Origin: Odoribacter laneus YIT 12061 | GTDB lineage: Bacteria > Bacteroidota > Bacteroidia > Bacteroidales > Marinifilaceae | Assembly: GCF_000243215.1 (NCBI RefSeq) | Contig: NZ_JH594596.1 | Coordinates: 668,199 to 732,198 of the forward strand | DNA: 64,000 bases | Direction: 5' to 3' | Part shown: positions 1 to 9,033 of the stretch, in pieces | How the letters are laid out: every line of letters starts with the position of its first letter | How positions within the stretch are numbered: the stretch's first letter is position 1 | Notes under the pieces: model-generated | Seen by the model: the letters and a program-made list of their open reading frames with translations, nothing else | The model's database searches: none | Told to the model about the DNA's origin: nothing | Program-made: the position numbers and the translations under genes

Positions 1-88
1 TCGACCTCGTAAAAGACTTGGATACCTCACGCCAAACGAAATATTTAAACAAATTATTAATCAGAATTCTGTTGCATTTGCAAGTTGA
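1..88 (+). mobile_element. 3' end of an IS4351-type (IS30 family) transposase
   Basis: Reading from base 2, the frame encodes 28 residues (RPRKRLGYLTPNEIF and on) ending in TGA at 86-88. The RKxLGYxTPxE pattern is the usual C terminus of IS30-family transposases. IS4351 is the IS30 element that flanks ermF in the Bacteroides transposons Tn4351 and Tn4551, and ermF follows 37 bases later, so this is very probably an IS4351 end. Most of the element lies outside the window. In the known transposons this IS end helps drive ermF; here a TTTG at 77-80 followed 22 bases later by TATTCACC is only a weak promoter match. Confidence 0.8.
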
Positions 89-125
89 ATTCAGCATTCA
101 AGTATTCACCTGTAAGAAGTTACTA

Positions 126-926
126 ATGACAAAAAAGAAATTGCCCGTTCGTTTTACGGGTCAGCACTTTACTATTGATAAAGTGCTAATAAAAGATGCA
201 ATAAGACAAGCAAATATAAGTAATCAGGATACGGTTTTAGATATTGGGGCAGGCAAGGGGTTTCTTACTGTTCATTTATTAAAAATCGCCAACAATGTTG
301 TTGCTATTGAAAACGACACAGCTTTGGTTGAACATTTACGAAAATTATTTTCTGATGCCCGAAATGTTCAAGTTGTCGGTTGTGATTTTAGGAATTTTGC
401 AGTTCCGAAATTTCCTTTCAAAGTGGTGTCAAATATTCCTTATGGCATTACTTCCGATATTTTCAAAATCCTGATGTTTGAGAGTCTTGGAAATTTTCTG
501 GGAGGTTCCATTGTCCTTCAGTTAGAACCTACACAAAAGTTATTTTCGAGGAAGCTTTACAATCCATATACCGTTTTCTATCATACTTTTTTTGATTTGA
601 AACTTGTCTATGAGGTAGGTCCTGAAAGTTTCTTTCCACCGCCAACTGTCAAATCAGCCCTGTTAAACATTAAAAGAAAACAGTTATTTTTTGATTTTAA
701 GTTTAAAGCCAAATACTTAGCATTTATTTCCTGTCTGTTAGAGAAACCTGATTTATCTGTAAAAACAGCTTTAAAGTCGATTTTCAGGAAAAGTCAGGTC
801 AGGTCAATTTCGGAAAAATTCGGTTTAAACCTTAATGCTCAAATTGTTTGTTTGTCTCCAAGTCAATGGGTAAACTGTTTTTTGGAAATGCTGGAAGTTG
901 TCCCTGAAAAATTTCATCCTTCGTAG
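126..926 (+). CDS. ermF: ErmF 23S rRNA adenine N6-dimethyltransferase
   Basis: A 266-residue rRNA methylase that dimethylates one adenine of 23S rRNA and so confers macrolide-lincosamide-streptogramin B resistance. The S-adenosylmethionine motif VLDIGAGKG is at residues 37-45 and the catalytic NIPYG motif begins near residue 103, as in the KsgA/Erm family. The frame is open from base 18, but the ATG at 126 gives the standard ErmF N terminus (MTKKKLPVRFTG), so the longer reading is read-through from the IS end. The length equals that of ErmF. The gene is AT-rich like its neighbours and unlike the ICE further right. No leader peptide was seen, so constitutive expression from the IS side is likely. 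Confidence 0.96.
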   Translation: MTKKKLPVRFTGQHFTIDKVLIKDAIRQANISNQDTVLDIGAGKGFLTVHLLKIANNVVAIENDTALVEHLRKLFSDARNVQVVGCDFRNFAVPKFPFKVVSNIPYGITSDIFKILMFESLGNFLGGSIVLQLEPTQKLFSRKLYNPYTVFYHTFFDLKLVYEVGPESFFPPPTVKSALLNIKRKQLFFDFKFKAKYLAFISCLLEKPDLSVKTALKSIFRKSQVRSISEKFGLNLNAQIVCLSPSQWVNCFLEMLEVVPEKFHPS

Positions 927-982
927 TTCAAAGTCGGGTGGTTGTCAAGATGATTTTTCTGGTTTGGTGTCGTCTTTTAAGC

Positions 983-1124
983 TGCCGCATAACGAAAAAT
1001 GGTAGCCGTAGTTGCCGGATTTACAGCACTTTCGTATCAATTTAGCACTTCGGTTCGTTAAAAGCACCAAAGTATCAAGTTGGCACGAAAGCCGGCAATT
1101 ATCGGCTACCATATGTTAGTGGCA
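983..1124 (-). repeat. attC-like imperfect palindrome 1 (behind the beta-lactamase)
   Basis: A 142-base imperfect inverted repeat. The arm at 999-1018 (ATGGTAGCCG...) pairs with 1091-1112 (...CGGCTACCAT), and the outer ends on the minus strand read TAACAT... and ...CGTTATGCGGC. The TAAC...GTTA ends with nested, imperfectly paired inner boxes recall integron attC sites. It begins five bases beyond the stop codon of the minus-strand beta-lactamase gene, where a cassette attC should lie. The core boxes match the attC consensus only partly, so this is a resemblance and not a proven site. Confidence 0.5.
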
Positions 1125-1128
1125 TTTA

Positions 1129-1953
1129 TCATTTCATTATATTCATTTGCTTTAACGCATTTTTTGTTACATTAATTCTCGATGAAATAAAATCATCAAC
1201 ATTCAATCCGTCTGTCGGAATTACATTTGTTGCAAAAAAATAAACATTAGATTTTGTTTCAACATAACCAACAAACCAACCATTATATTTTTCTTCTATC
1301 GAACTTAATCCAGTCTTACCGCTTAAAATGTAATTTTCAGTTCGCTCAATTTCCATAATATTTTTGACAATCTTTATTGTCCTATCAGAAATTGGAAATT
1401 TTGAAAAATAGAATTTCCTTAAAAAGTCGATTTGTTGTTTTTGAGATATTTTTGAATTTCCTTCAAGCCAAAAATTGTCAATCGTTAAACTGTCAAAAAT
1501 CATATTTTTATACTCAAATTTTTCTAAATATTCTTTCATTTTAATTGTTCCGATTTTCCTTGCAATTTCCTGATAGCAAGGAACACAGGAAATTCTAAAA
1601 GCATCTTTAAATGATAAATCTTTTTCCCAAATATCCATTTTTCTCTGCTCGCCATTCCATTTTAAAATAGTTGTATCATTTTCAATAATGCCTAATTCAA
1701 CAGCAATTATAGAATTTGGAATTTTGAATGTTGATGCAGGTAATTTTCCGTTTTTAGCCCAATCAAAGTCATTTGAGTAAAAAGTATTCTTGTCGTTATC
1801 ATAAATTAGAATTGAACCATTTACTTGAAAACTATCTAAAATTTTGTCAAAATCAGAAATTTCTGTTTCAATTATGTTTTTATTCGTTGTTGTGTTACAG
1901 CAAACAAATAAAAATATCATTGAAATAAAAACTACAAATAAAATATTTTTCAT
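1129..1953 (-). CDS. Class D (OXA-type) beta-lactamase, OXA-347-like
   Basis: A 274-residue serine beta-lactamase. The active-site STFK is at residues 74-77, the second motif SCV at 122-124, KTG at 213-215, and the class D tryptophan (NGWFVGY) at 226. The N terminus is a lipoprotein-type signal with Cys-Cys at 18-19, so the enzyme is probably membrane-anchored and exported. Length and sequence resemble OXA-347 of Bacteroidetes, recalled from memory and not checked. The gene lies between two attC-like palindromes and in the opposite direction to ermF. It is about 30% GC, much lower than the ICE, consistent with separate acquisition. The spectrum of hydrolysis cannot be judged from sequence. 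Confidence 0.9.
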   Translation of the reverse strand: MKNILFVVFISMIFLFVCCNTTTNKNIIETEISDFDKILDSFQVNGSILIYDNDKNTFYSNDFDWAKNGKLPASTFKIPNSIIAVELGIIENDTTILKWNGEQRKMDIWEKDLSFKDAFRISCVPCYQEIARKIGTIKMKEYLEKFEYKNMIFDSLTIDNFWLEGNSKISQKQQIDFLRKFYFSKFPISDRTIKIVKNIMEIERTENYILSGKTGLSSIEEKYNGWFVGYVETKSNVYFFATNVIPTDGLNVDDFISSRINVTKNALKQMNIMK

Positions 1954-1980
1954 TTATTGTCTAATTATCGTTTGTTTTTG

Positions 1981-2183
1981 TTGCCACTAACGGGAAACGC
2001 ATTGGCGAAGTGGCGGATAAATTGGACAAAAAGTTCAATTTAGCAGTGACGTAGCCGATGTGTTTCCACAGAAGCTAAATTATTAAAAAAAGCTGAATGT
2101 GGAACACATTCGGCGGAATAAAATGCACAAAAGTTGAGTTTGGCACTTAACCCGCCATTTTGCCAATGCGATGTTATATGCCG
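1981..2183 (-). repeat. attC-like imperfect palindrome 2 (behind the exonuclease-BRCT gene)
   Basis: A 203-base palindromic region. The arm near 1997-2015 (CGCATTGGCGAAGTGGCGG) pairs with 2151-2170, and an inner pair is formed by GTGTTTCCACA and TGTGGAACAC. On the minus strand it starts GCATATAACATCGC and ends CCCGTTAGTGGC. It overlaps the stop codon of the upstream minus-strand gene and ends 28 bases before the beta-lactamase ATG, the usual spacing of integron gene cassettes. At about 200 bases it is longer than typical attC sites. Confidence 0.5.
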
Positions 2184-2771
2184 TATTTTTTGATAAGATA
2201 ATTTAAGTCAGCTTCGTTTAAAATTCTAATGTTTGCTTTTTTTGATTGGTTTAAGTCGTTTATTTTTTGGATTTTTGACCAACCACAATCTTCACCTGCA
2301 AAAACAAAATCTACTTTACCTGTTATTCCTGATTTTATTTGTCCACCAATTTTCATTAGAAAAGTTTTTATTTCTTCTCTTTCTATTGAAAAGTTGCCCG
2401 TAATAACTATTCCTTTTCCTATTAAATCAATGTTTTCAAGTTCGTTTTGAGTTATTTGATAATTTGATAAATGCTCTTCATTTTCTTCTAAAACATCTTC
2501 ACTTGGTTGATTGAAATAATTATTATTTGTTTTAGGCTGGTCATCAATTTTTCTTATTAGTTCTTGATAACTTGGATACTTGTCAGTCAATTCGCCAAAT
2601 ATTAAAGCACAAAGTTTTGCATCGAATTCTGGGTCGTGATGATTTGTTACTTCTAAGTCCAAACTCTCTGCTAAATCTTTTATTTTTTTAGGCATCCCAA
2701 GTTTATCTGCAAATAACATTGTGTCAATATAACTTATGACATATGGTTTTAAATTATAATGTTCATATAGA
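2174..2771 (-). pseudogene. 3'-5' exonuclease (DEDDh) C-terminal part with BRCT domain, 5' truncated by an IS
   Basis: The intact-looking 181-residue frame starts at 2719, but the same frame stays open upstream (EHYNLKPYVISYIDT before the Met) until it meets the IS1595 end near 2771. The sequence HHDPEFDAKLCALIF is the last motif of DnaQ/RNase T-like exonucleases. Residues about 97-181 (LIGKGIVITGNF...GGQIKSGIT) form a BRCT domain. This domain pairing is known among bacterial exonucleases. The insertion has removed the N-terminal half with the first catalytic acidic motifs, so nuclease activity is unlikely. The gene ends inside attC-like palindrome 2, as a cassette gene would. Confidence 0.75.
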
Positions 2772-3761
2772 TTTTTCTGATTATCCGTTTATGCACCTGT
2801 TATATTCGCAATTACTAGTCTGTCAAAGAGTTTGTCTCCAAAATACCGTCTGTTTAATTTGTAAATAAACTCGTTGAGATACAACTGTAAGTATTTCCTT
2901 TTGATTTTATGGTAGTTGCCCAGCAATGTCCGTTTTGCATTACTGATTGCGATATGCACCCATTTGAGTGTTTCCTTGGTGGTTTTGGCGTCTGATTTCT
3001 CGGTGACGTGCAATTCCACCAGATCGGAGATGTCAACGTAAGAAGTGCTTTTGTCCGAAAATACGATGGCATCATCCTCCATGCAGTCCCTGACCACGCC
3101 GTTGATTCCTTCACTTTGATGGCTATCCAGTACCCTGGCCTTGAAATAACGCACATGCTTCTCCTTTTTGCCCGTTTCGATATCTTCCAACGGGGTGCTT
3201 TCGGCCATCACCGCAACGTTCTGCTTTCCCTCGGCTCCCCGGCCACGTGTACCCTTGCCTCGCTCGATTTCCTTACTGGCCACCGAAAAGTAACCCTCAT
3301 CCAGTTCTATCATCCCTTCCAGTGTATACCTTGCATCCCGGTTGCCCATCGCCCTGCGGAGTTTGTGTACCATCGCCCATACCGGTTCGTAACGCTTCAA
3401 TCCTAATTGCTTCTGGAGTTCGTTGGTGGAGAATCCCTTTTTTGTGCAACTCATCAGGAACATCGTTTTGTACCACACCAGAAACGGCAGCTTGGAGCTC
3501 TCCATGATCGTACCGCTGCGCAACGAGGTGCGGAAACGGCAACCTTTGCATTCATAACTCCATTTACCCTGTAACCAATAATGGGAAGTGCCCCCGCATC
3601 GCTTGCAGACAACCCCTTCCTTATCACGCTGCTCCTTGAAATGCAAACGACAATCTTCCTCCGAACCGAAATGAGCCGTAAAACTGAATATGTTCATAAT
3701 CCCTGCTTTTTGAGCGCTAATATACTAAAAATATTAGGTGTGTTTGCGGAGAATCAGAAAA
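2772..3761 (-). mobile_element. IS1595-family insertion sequence
   Basis: About 990 bases bounded by imperfect terminal inverted repeats. The left end (2772-2798) carries TTTTCTGATTATCCG and ends at TGCACCT. The right end (3736-3761) runs AGGTGTGTTTGCGGAGAATC and into AGAAAA. It holds one transposase gene. No matching 8-base target duplication was found at the two ends, so the flanks have probably recombined since insertion. Its left end truncates the exonuclease-BRCT gene and its right end lies 24 bases from the polysaccharide operon. Confidence 0.75.
2789..3697 (-). CDS. IS1595-family transposase
   Basis: A 302-residue transposase. An N-terminal zinc ribbon (CKRCGG at about 32-37 and CKGC near 50) is followed by the helix-turn-helix-like region (KKGFSTNELQKQLGL). 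The DDE-type catalytic domain (ISXO2-like, PF12762) shows ELDEGYF near residue 133, SDKSTSY in the middle and the conserved NEFIYKLNRR near the C terminus. The frame is complete and ends just inside the left inverted repeat, so the element may still be active. Confidence 0.93.
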   Translation of the reverse strand: MNIFSFTAHFGSEEDCRLHFKEQRDKEGVVCKRCGGTSHYWLQGKWSYECKGCRFRTSLRSGTIMESSKLPFLVWYKTMFLMSCTKKGFSTNELQKQLGLKRYEPVWAMVHKLRRAMGNRDARYTLEGMIELDEGYFSVASKEIERGKGTRGRGAEGKQNVAVMAESTPLEDIETGKKEKHVRYFKARVLDSHQSEGINGVVRDCMEDDAIVFSDKSTSYVDISDLVELHVTEKSDAKTTKETLKWVHIAISNAKRTLLGNYHKIKRKYLQLYLNEFIYKLNRRYFGDKLFDRLVIANITGA

Positions 3762-3784
3762 TTTAAAATATTACCATCGATACA

Positions 3785-4795
3785 TTAAAATTTTTTACCT
3801 CCTACAATACTCCAGAAAGTACCGAAAAGAATTTTCATGTCGAACCACCATGAGCGTTTTTTAAGATAGTATAAATCATATTCCAGTCGGCAAAGCATTT
3901 TTTCCATTGTATCGGTATATCCATTGTAAAGAGTTGCAAAAGATGTTACTCCCGGACGGATCTGATATAGATAGACATAACGTGTATCATAATCCAGAAT
4001 CTGATCTATAAAGAATTTACGCTCGGGTCTGGGACCGATGAATGCCATATCACCGCAGAACACATTCCAAAGTTGTGGGAGTTCGTCTAAATGATGTGCA
4101 CGAATAAATTTACCTACTTTTGTGAGACGTGGGTCATTATCGCCTCCGGAATGACTTAGCTGTGGACCAAGTTTTTCTGCATCCATGCGCATAGATCGGA
4201 ATTTGTAAATATTGAACGGGCGACCAAAGCGACCAATACGTTCTTGTTTGAAGATAGCAGGGCCTCCATCTTCAAGTTTAATGGCAATATAACAGCAGAG
4301 TGCTAGCGGTGAAAATACAACCATTGTAATCAAAGCCACAATGCAATCTGTAATCCGCTTGAAATTCCTAGCAAAGGAAGACATGCTATCTGGAATAAAC
4401 TCATCTTTAGGCACCAAATCACTGACCAATGTTTTAATTTCAACGGTCTCTTGTTTCTTGCCTTCTGAACAGCATGATTCAAGCCAGCAAAAGAAATCCT
4501 TCTCGCTAAATGATTTTTTCATATCGAGATAGAGGAAGTTTTCCTCTTCTTGAATGACAGGAAGGTATGACCTGAGTCTCTTCATGCCTTCCCTTGTTAC
4601 GATTGTATAAGGAAGTGCTACATTGGAAGAATAGCCTCTGACGTATTCAACACCATGAGACATCGCAAATAGTTTTAAAGAATACGCAGAATAACCATAA
4701 GCAATCCAAATGCTGTGTTCTTCTTCCAAATGATACAAATAGACATGCCTATTGTCATTCTTTAATTCACGCTCTTTGATAAATTCTGAATTCAT
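3785..4795 (-). CDS. Initiating sugar transferase (undecaprenyl-phosphate glycosyl-1-phosphate transferase)
   Basis: A 336-residue protein whose C-terminal 200 residues are a bacterial sugar transferase domain (PF02397): a membrane anchor near residues 150-175, KLEDGGPAIFKQERIGR, NIYKFRSM, HHLDELPQLWNV and GPRPE. This family moves a sugar phosphate from a nucleotide sugar to undecaprenyl phosphate and starts each repeat unit at the inner membrane. The N-terminal 140 residues are not the usual multi-spanning region and I do not recognise them. It is the last gene of the minus-strand polysaccharide operon, a common position in Bacteroides capsule loci. Confidence 0.9.
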   Translation of the reverse strand: MNSEFIKERELKNDNRHVYLYHLEEEHSIWIAYGYSAYSLKLFAMSHGVEYVRGYSSNVALPYTIVTREGMKRLRSYLPVIQEEENFLYLDMKKSFSEKDFFCWLESCCSEGKKQETVEIKTLVSDLVPKDEFIPDSMSSFARNFKRITDCIVALITMVVFSPLALCCYIAIKLEDGGPAIFKQERIGRFGRPFNIYKFRSMRMDAEKLGPQLSHSGGDNDPRLTKVGKFIRAHHLDELPQLWNVFCGDMAFIGPRPERKFFIDQILDYDTRYVYLYQIRPGVTSFATLYNGYTDTMEKMLCRLEYDLYYLKKRSWWFDMKILFGTFWSIVGGKKF

Positions 4796-4843
4796 AATGA
4801 ACAGTCGTGTAATTTGTTGTTTTAATTGGCTTGTAGAAAATAC

Positions 4844-5491
4844 TCAGAAGTCGTCATCAATAACGGGTACTCCTTTCGATATATAGGTTGAAACATCTAC
4901 CTGAGACATACCTTTATATGTTGTAGGTTTTTCCAACAGTAAGAGGATTCGGTCTGCCATTGTTTTTGCATCGTCCGCTGGTACCAAAAAGCCATTAAGG
5001 CCATCTTTTATAACTGCCTTGTGTCCTTTGTTGGCGGTTGCTATAACAGGCAAATGAGCATATTGAGCCTGTATAATACCCAAAGGACATTTTTCTGTCT
5101 TGCTGGAAGCAACATAGATATTCGAGGAGGCCAGCAATTCTCCTGTGTCATTTCGCATACCTAAGAATCTGACAAATTGCTGTATCTGTAGTTTTGATGC
5201 TTCTTCTTGGCATTCTCCGTTTAAACAGTCCTTTCCTACCAAAAGCAGGTAAATGTCCATGTTCCGATCACGTAAATCCTTGACGGCTTGAATCAGCATG
5301 TGCTGATTATTATTAGAGTTCATTTCCGCCAAATTGATTAAAACAATTGATCTCAGTGGTATTTGCAGTTCGTTTCTGTACTTTTGGCATACTTGCAAGG
5401 GATTGTTGATATTCAGGATGTCAAAATCGAAATTAACAGATTTTTCACCGGAGACCCGAACTTGATGGTTAGATTTATTATTTGTTTCCAT
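4844..5491 (-). CDS. Truncated family 4 glycosyltransferase, C-terminal domain only
   Basis: At 215 residues this is a partial copy of the neighbouring gene at 5570-6700. From about residue 26 on (LNINNPLQVCQKYRNELQIP) it aligns throughout with the C-terminal GT-B domain of that protein (LDIKNPEKIRQEYRNKLHIP). The N-terminal acceptor domain is absent. The family EX7E motif is damaged: REGLAINLVE in the full protein reads TEKCPLGIIQ here, so the second glutamate is glutamine. It is probably a decaying tandem duplicate with no transferase activity, though a regulatory role cannot be excluded. Confidence 0.75.
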   Translation of the reverse strand: METNNKSNHQVRVSGEKSVNFDFDILNINNPLQVCQKYRNELQIPLRSIVLINLAEMNSNNNQHMLIQAVKDLRDRNMDIYLLLVGKDCLNGECQEEASKLQIQQFVRFLGMRNDTGELLASSNIYVASSKTEKCPLGIIQAQYAHLPVIATANKGHKAVIKDGLNGFLVPADDAKTMADRILLLLEKPTTYKGMSQVDVSTYISKGVPVIDDDF

Positions 5492-5569
5492 AATGAATTG
5501 TGTTTGATATCAATTGATAATGCTGACTCTTTGTTCTAATGAACATGTTAGCAGACTCAATGAGAAATC

Positions 5570-6700
5570 TTATTGCTGATTCTTTAGAACATCATATAAG
5601 CATTCGTATATTTCTGAAGCAACTTTCACTGATTCATATTTTGAGACATCCACATTTGCCATTTTCTTATACAAATCTGGATTTTCCATAAGAGTTGTAA
5701 TTTGGTCAGCCATTGATGAATAATCATCTATCGGGACTAGAATTCCATTTTCATTATTCTTAATAACCGCTAGATGTCCTCTGTTTGATGTTGCGACTAC
5801 CGGGAGATGCGCATATTGTGCTTCAACAAGGTTTATAGCAAGTCCTTCTCTTTTGCTGGAAGCTACATAAATATCTGAAGCTGACAACAATTCACCAATA
5901 TCGTTTCGCCAGCCGAGGAATTTTGTATATTCCTGTACCTGTAGTTTTGCAGATAGCTGCTGACATCTACCATTTAGATAATCAGGACCAACCAAAAGTA
6001 GATATACATCCAAATTCTTACTCCGTAGATTCTTCAGAACTTTGATAAGCATCTGCTGATTTTTGTTGTTGTTAATTTCTGCAACATATATCAGTATTTT
6101 GGAACGAATTGGGATATGCAGTTTATTACGGTATTCTTGCCGGATTTTCTCTGGATTTTTAATGTCCAAACGATTAAAATTTGCACCAATGCCGTTTGTT
6201 TTGCTAACAAGCATGTGTCGGTTGAATTTCTTCTTAACACGTTCATAATCCTCGTCATTTATGGTTATGAACATGTCTGTAAATTCAGCCATTAACTTTT
6301 CCATTGGATAGAATAACAGCCAACTTAAGATGGAGGAACCTTTAAAGAAATGAAGGCCATGGGCAAAGTAAACTACCTTAAGTCCATGTTTTCTGAAAGG
6401 GATGGATGCAAAGCGGGCAACCAGACCACCTACCGGAGTGTGGCAATAAATAATATCATACTGATTTTTCTTGAGTAGCTGATAGAGTTCCACTATTCCT
6501 TTCAGCGTTTTAAATGTGAACGGTGAGCGTTTCCAACTCATACCGTATACATTGTCAGCAAAGGGGATGTCTTCGTCAAGAGAACAGGCAACGTCTATAT
6601 GCCAACCTTTACTTTTCAAGTACTTAATAGTAGGAATATGAAACTTGTTTACATGCCCCTTTGCAACATTTGCAACTAGCAATACTTTTATCTGTTTCAT
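5570..6700 (-). CDS. Glycosyltransferase family 4
   Basis: A 376-residue retaining GT-B glycosyltransferase. The N-terminal domain begins KVLLVANVAKGHVNKFHIP and contains YCHTPVGGLVARFA. The C-terminal nucleotide-sugar domain has KILIYVAE, LVGPDYLNG, FLGWRNDI and the EX7E motif REGLAINLVEA. It adds a sugar to the lipid-linked repeat unit on the cytoplasmic face; donor and acceptor cannot be inferred. It lies between the polymerase gene and its own truncated copy. Confidence 0.93.
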   Translation of the reverse strand: MKQIKVLLVANVAKGHVNKFHIPTIKYLKSKGWHIDVACSLDEDIPFADNVYGMSWKRSPFTFKTLKGIVELYQLLKKNQYDIIYCHTPVGGLVARFASIPFRKHGLKVVYFAHGLHFFKGSSILSWLLFYPMEKLMAEFTDMFITINDEDYERVKKKFNRHMLVSKTNGIGANFNRLDIKNPEKIRQEYRNKLHIPIRSKILIYVAEINNNKNQQMLIKVLKNLRSKNLDVYLLLVGPDYLNGRCQQLSAKLQVQEYTKFLGWRNDIGELLSASDIYVASSKREGLAINLVEAQYAHLPVVATSNRGHLAVIKNNENGILVPIDDYSSMADQITTLMENPDLYKKMANVDVSKYESVKVASEIYECLYDVLKNQQ

Positions 6701-6862
6701 TGTGCTTATGTGGTGTTTGACTGCTTGTTATCCGCCACATAAACATGGTATATAAAATGTTCAAATGGGGATAAAGCAGTTTGATACTGGCTTAGCAGAC
6801 AGTATTATTGATGATTAAGTCAAAGAATTGACAGAAAGAGAAATTGTCTGAGTGCTTGTGGA

Positions 6863-8068
6863 TTATAAAAGTAAAAAAGGTGCAGGCAGATAAAAGAATC
6901 GATGGTCAAGAACAAACCAGGCATTCATAACCAGCCATGCAAAATTTACTCCAAATACCCAAGGGAGGCTTTTAATGTATTTATTCAATTTATATATATC
7001 AGAATGTTGGATATACAATTTTAAAAGGAAGAAATATGAGATGAAATATCCAAGGAGAAGATATCGATTTCCAACTACACTGAAACTAGTCATTAGATAA
7101 CCAAAGGTTAGGAAAAAGAGCATATATGCATACAGTACACTATCAAATGATGATATTGAAAACTTGTTTTCATTCTTTCTTAAATAAATAAGAAACAATA
7201 CATAAAACCCTCTTATAAAATAGTTTCCTACTCGTTGTAATTGAACAGTCAATGACTGTTCAAATGCTGCTGCCGTTTCTTCGGAAGCATAACTGGATGC
7301 TCGACTTTCCATCGCTTGGTTGAAATTGCCAAGATTCAGATTTTGGATAATATTGCCCCAAAAATCAGGAGTGATAAACACAGATGATATACAGGAAACA
7401 ATAGCTGTCCACCAAAGAATATTTACATGCCTCTTTGTAACAAAAAGGCGGGCAATAATGACTACACATATATTCAGTATGAAACTGAAATGTATCAAGG
7501 ATGTACTTAAAACACCTAATAATGCTGTATTTTTCTTTTCGATGAGAAATAGAAACGCATAGTACGAAAATATAGTCATTGCTATAAAATTCCTAATACC
7601 TCCTATGGCTACGGGATTGTATAACAGCACATACAATATTGTGATTATATAGGTGCACCTATTACCATAGTGTAGTTGCATATATTTCTGTATCTTAGAG
7701 AGAAACAAGTATGCAAACAAACCTCCAATCAATCCTACGATAAAAAATACAACCTTAATATTTGTAGTGATGTTGCTGCAAACAATGAACAACATCCCTT
7801 CGAAAATATCAAATGTGTTGCCTGATAAAAAATCGTTCCATATATCCGTTATAGTTGCAGTAGACGTAAAGGTTTCAAATGCCACCATTTTCCTGTAACA
7901 GTCAGCTCTCGGGTCAGAAAAGCTATGTGCAAAACCAAACAATGCATAGAATATGACAAATACGCATCCATTCAGTTTGTTCCTTAAATTATTCAGAGAC
8001 AACAAGAATGACAATATTGGAGAAATAGGCAGAATTAAAATTGAGCCATCAGATAGTTTTCTAAGCAT
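6863..8068 (-). CDS. wzy: EpsG/Wzy-type polysaccharide polymerase
   Basis: A 401-residue integral membrane protein with roughly ten hydrophobic segments and short loops. The early acidic-aromatic stretch FSDPRADCYR, followed by a large loop, fits the EpsG family (PF14897), which acts as O-antigen or exopolysaccharide polymerase. It would join repeat units on the periplasmic face after flipping. It is the only polymerase candidate in the operon, which supports a Wzx/Wzy-dependent pathway. Its low GC content is typical of wzy genes. Confidence 0.82.
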   Translation of the reverse strand: MLRKLSDGSILILPISPILSFLLSLNNLRNKLNGCVFVIFYALFGFAHSFSDPRADCYRKMVAFETFTSTATITDIWNDFLSGNTFDIFEGMLFIVCSNITTNIKVVFFIVGLIGGLFAYLFLSKIQKYMQLHYGNRCTYIITILYVLLYNPVAIGGIRNFIAMTIFSYYAFLFLIEKKNTALLGVLSTSLIHFSFILNICVVIIARLFVTKRHVNILWWTAIVSCISSVFITPDFWGNIIQNLNLGNFNQAMESRASSYASEETAAAFEQSLTVQLQRVGNYFIRGFYVLFLIYLRKNENKFSISSFDSVLYAYMLFFLTFGYLMTSFSVVGNRYLLLGYFISYFFLLKLYIQHSDIYKLNKYIKSLPWVFGVNFAWLVMNAWFVLDHRFFYLPAPFLLL

Positions 8069-8073
8069 AATTA

Positions 8074-9033
8074 TTATTTGTAAACAAAGCGATACATGAG
8101 ATTTAATGCTGCTTTGGCGGCTGGATAGCTAATTGAGGAAAGCAGTATCAACAATGTTTTAAGATTGCTGCATGAATGCTTTCTGAGTCGTTGCAGAGGC
8201 AATTCCTTTAGCAAAAAGGCTCTGTATTCTTCTTTTGATAAGCCTTTTGCTCTTAATCCGGTAAAAGCCAAATTAATACTACTTAAAAATAACTCTTCCT
8301 CATATTCGCTGAGCGAAAAGTGTTCATACTTCCATTTATTTACTTCTGCTAATTGGTAGAAAATTGAAGCATTGGGAGTGTTTGTATAACTACCATTGTT
8401 TCTAGCACGGAAATAATGGTAATATGCACCTTTGCAATATGTGATGGAAAGGGGATGTTGGAGTAATTTTAGCACAACAAGCAAGTCCTCTCCCATATTG
8501 ATGCCAGATAAATAGCTAATCTGAAATTTTCTAAAAAGCTCACTCCTTATTAACTTATTGTTCGTGCTACCCATGATTTTTTGGCACAAAAGCCCACGTA
8601 CAAGACTCTCTTGCTTTAAATCTATCCCTTTGTGTGATATGATTCTTTGTTTACCATTATCATAGTTAACGAAGAAATCCGAAATCACCATATCTACCTG
8701 CTCATTGTTTGTGGCCAAATAAAGTTGTTCCAGCATATTGGCTTCTACCCAATCGTCTGCATCGCATACGATACAGTAACGACCGCATAAATTATCCATA
8801 CCCATTTGTCTGGCAGATGCGGAACCGCCATTTTCCTTATTAAACAACTTGAAACGTTGGTCTATCAAGCTGTATTTTTTGCAAATGGCGGCACTATTGT
8901 CTTTGCTCCCGTCATTTATGAGTAACACTTCAAAATCTTGAAATGTCTGTTGGGTCAGACTACTCAAGCTTTTATCTAAATATTTTTCAGCGTTATATAT
9001 AGGAACAATAACAGAAATTGCAATAGAATTATT
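8074..9033 (-). CDS. Glycosyltransferase family 2
   Basis: An inverting GT-A glycosyltransferase of 319 residues from the chosen start. It begins SVIVPIYNAEKYL, has NDGSKDNS, and the metal-binding DXD region is CDADDW near residue 95. The frame extends 14 codons further upstream, but the ATG at 9033 begins at the classic family N terminus and overlaps the stop of the preceding gene by five bases (ATGAATAA), which suggests translational coupling. Confidence 0.92.
   Translation of the reverse strand, partial: NNSIAISVIVPIYNAEKYLDKSLSSLTQQTFQDFEVLLINDGSKDNSAAICKKYSLIDQRFKLFNKENGGSASARQMGMDNLCGRYCIVCDADDWVEANMLEQLYLATNNEQVDMVISDFFVNYDNGKQRIISHKGIDLKQESLVRGLLCQKIMGSTNNKLIRSELFRKFQISYLSGINMGEDLLVVLKLLQHPLSITYCKGAYYHYFRARNNGSYTNTPNASIFYQLAEVNKWKYEHFSLSEYEEELFLSSINLAFTGLRAKGLSKEEYRAFLLKELPLQRLRKHSCSNLKTLLILLSSISYPAAKAALNLMYRFVYK

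Noticed and set aside
18..125. N-terminal extension of ErmF from base 18
   Set aside because: The extra 36 residues come from the IS4351 end read in another frame; ErmF proteins begin at the Met at 126.
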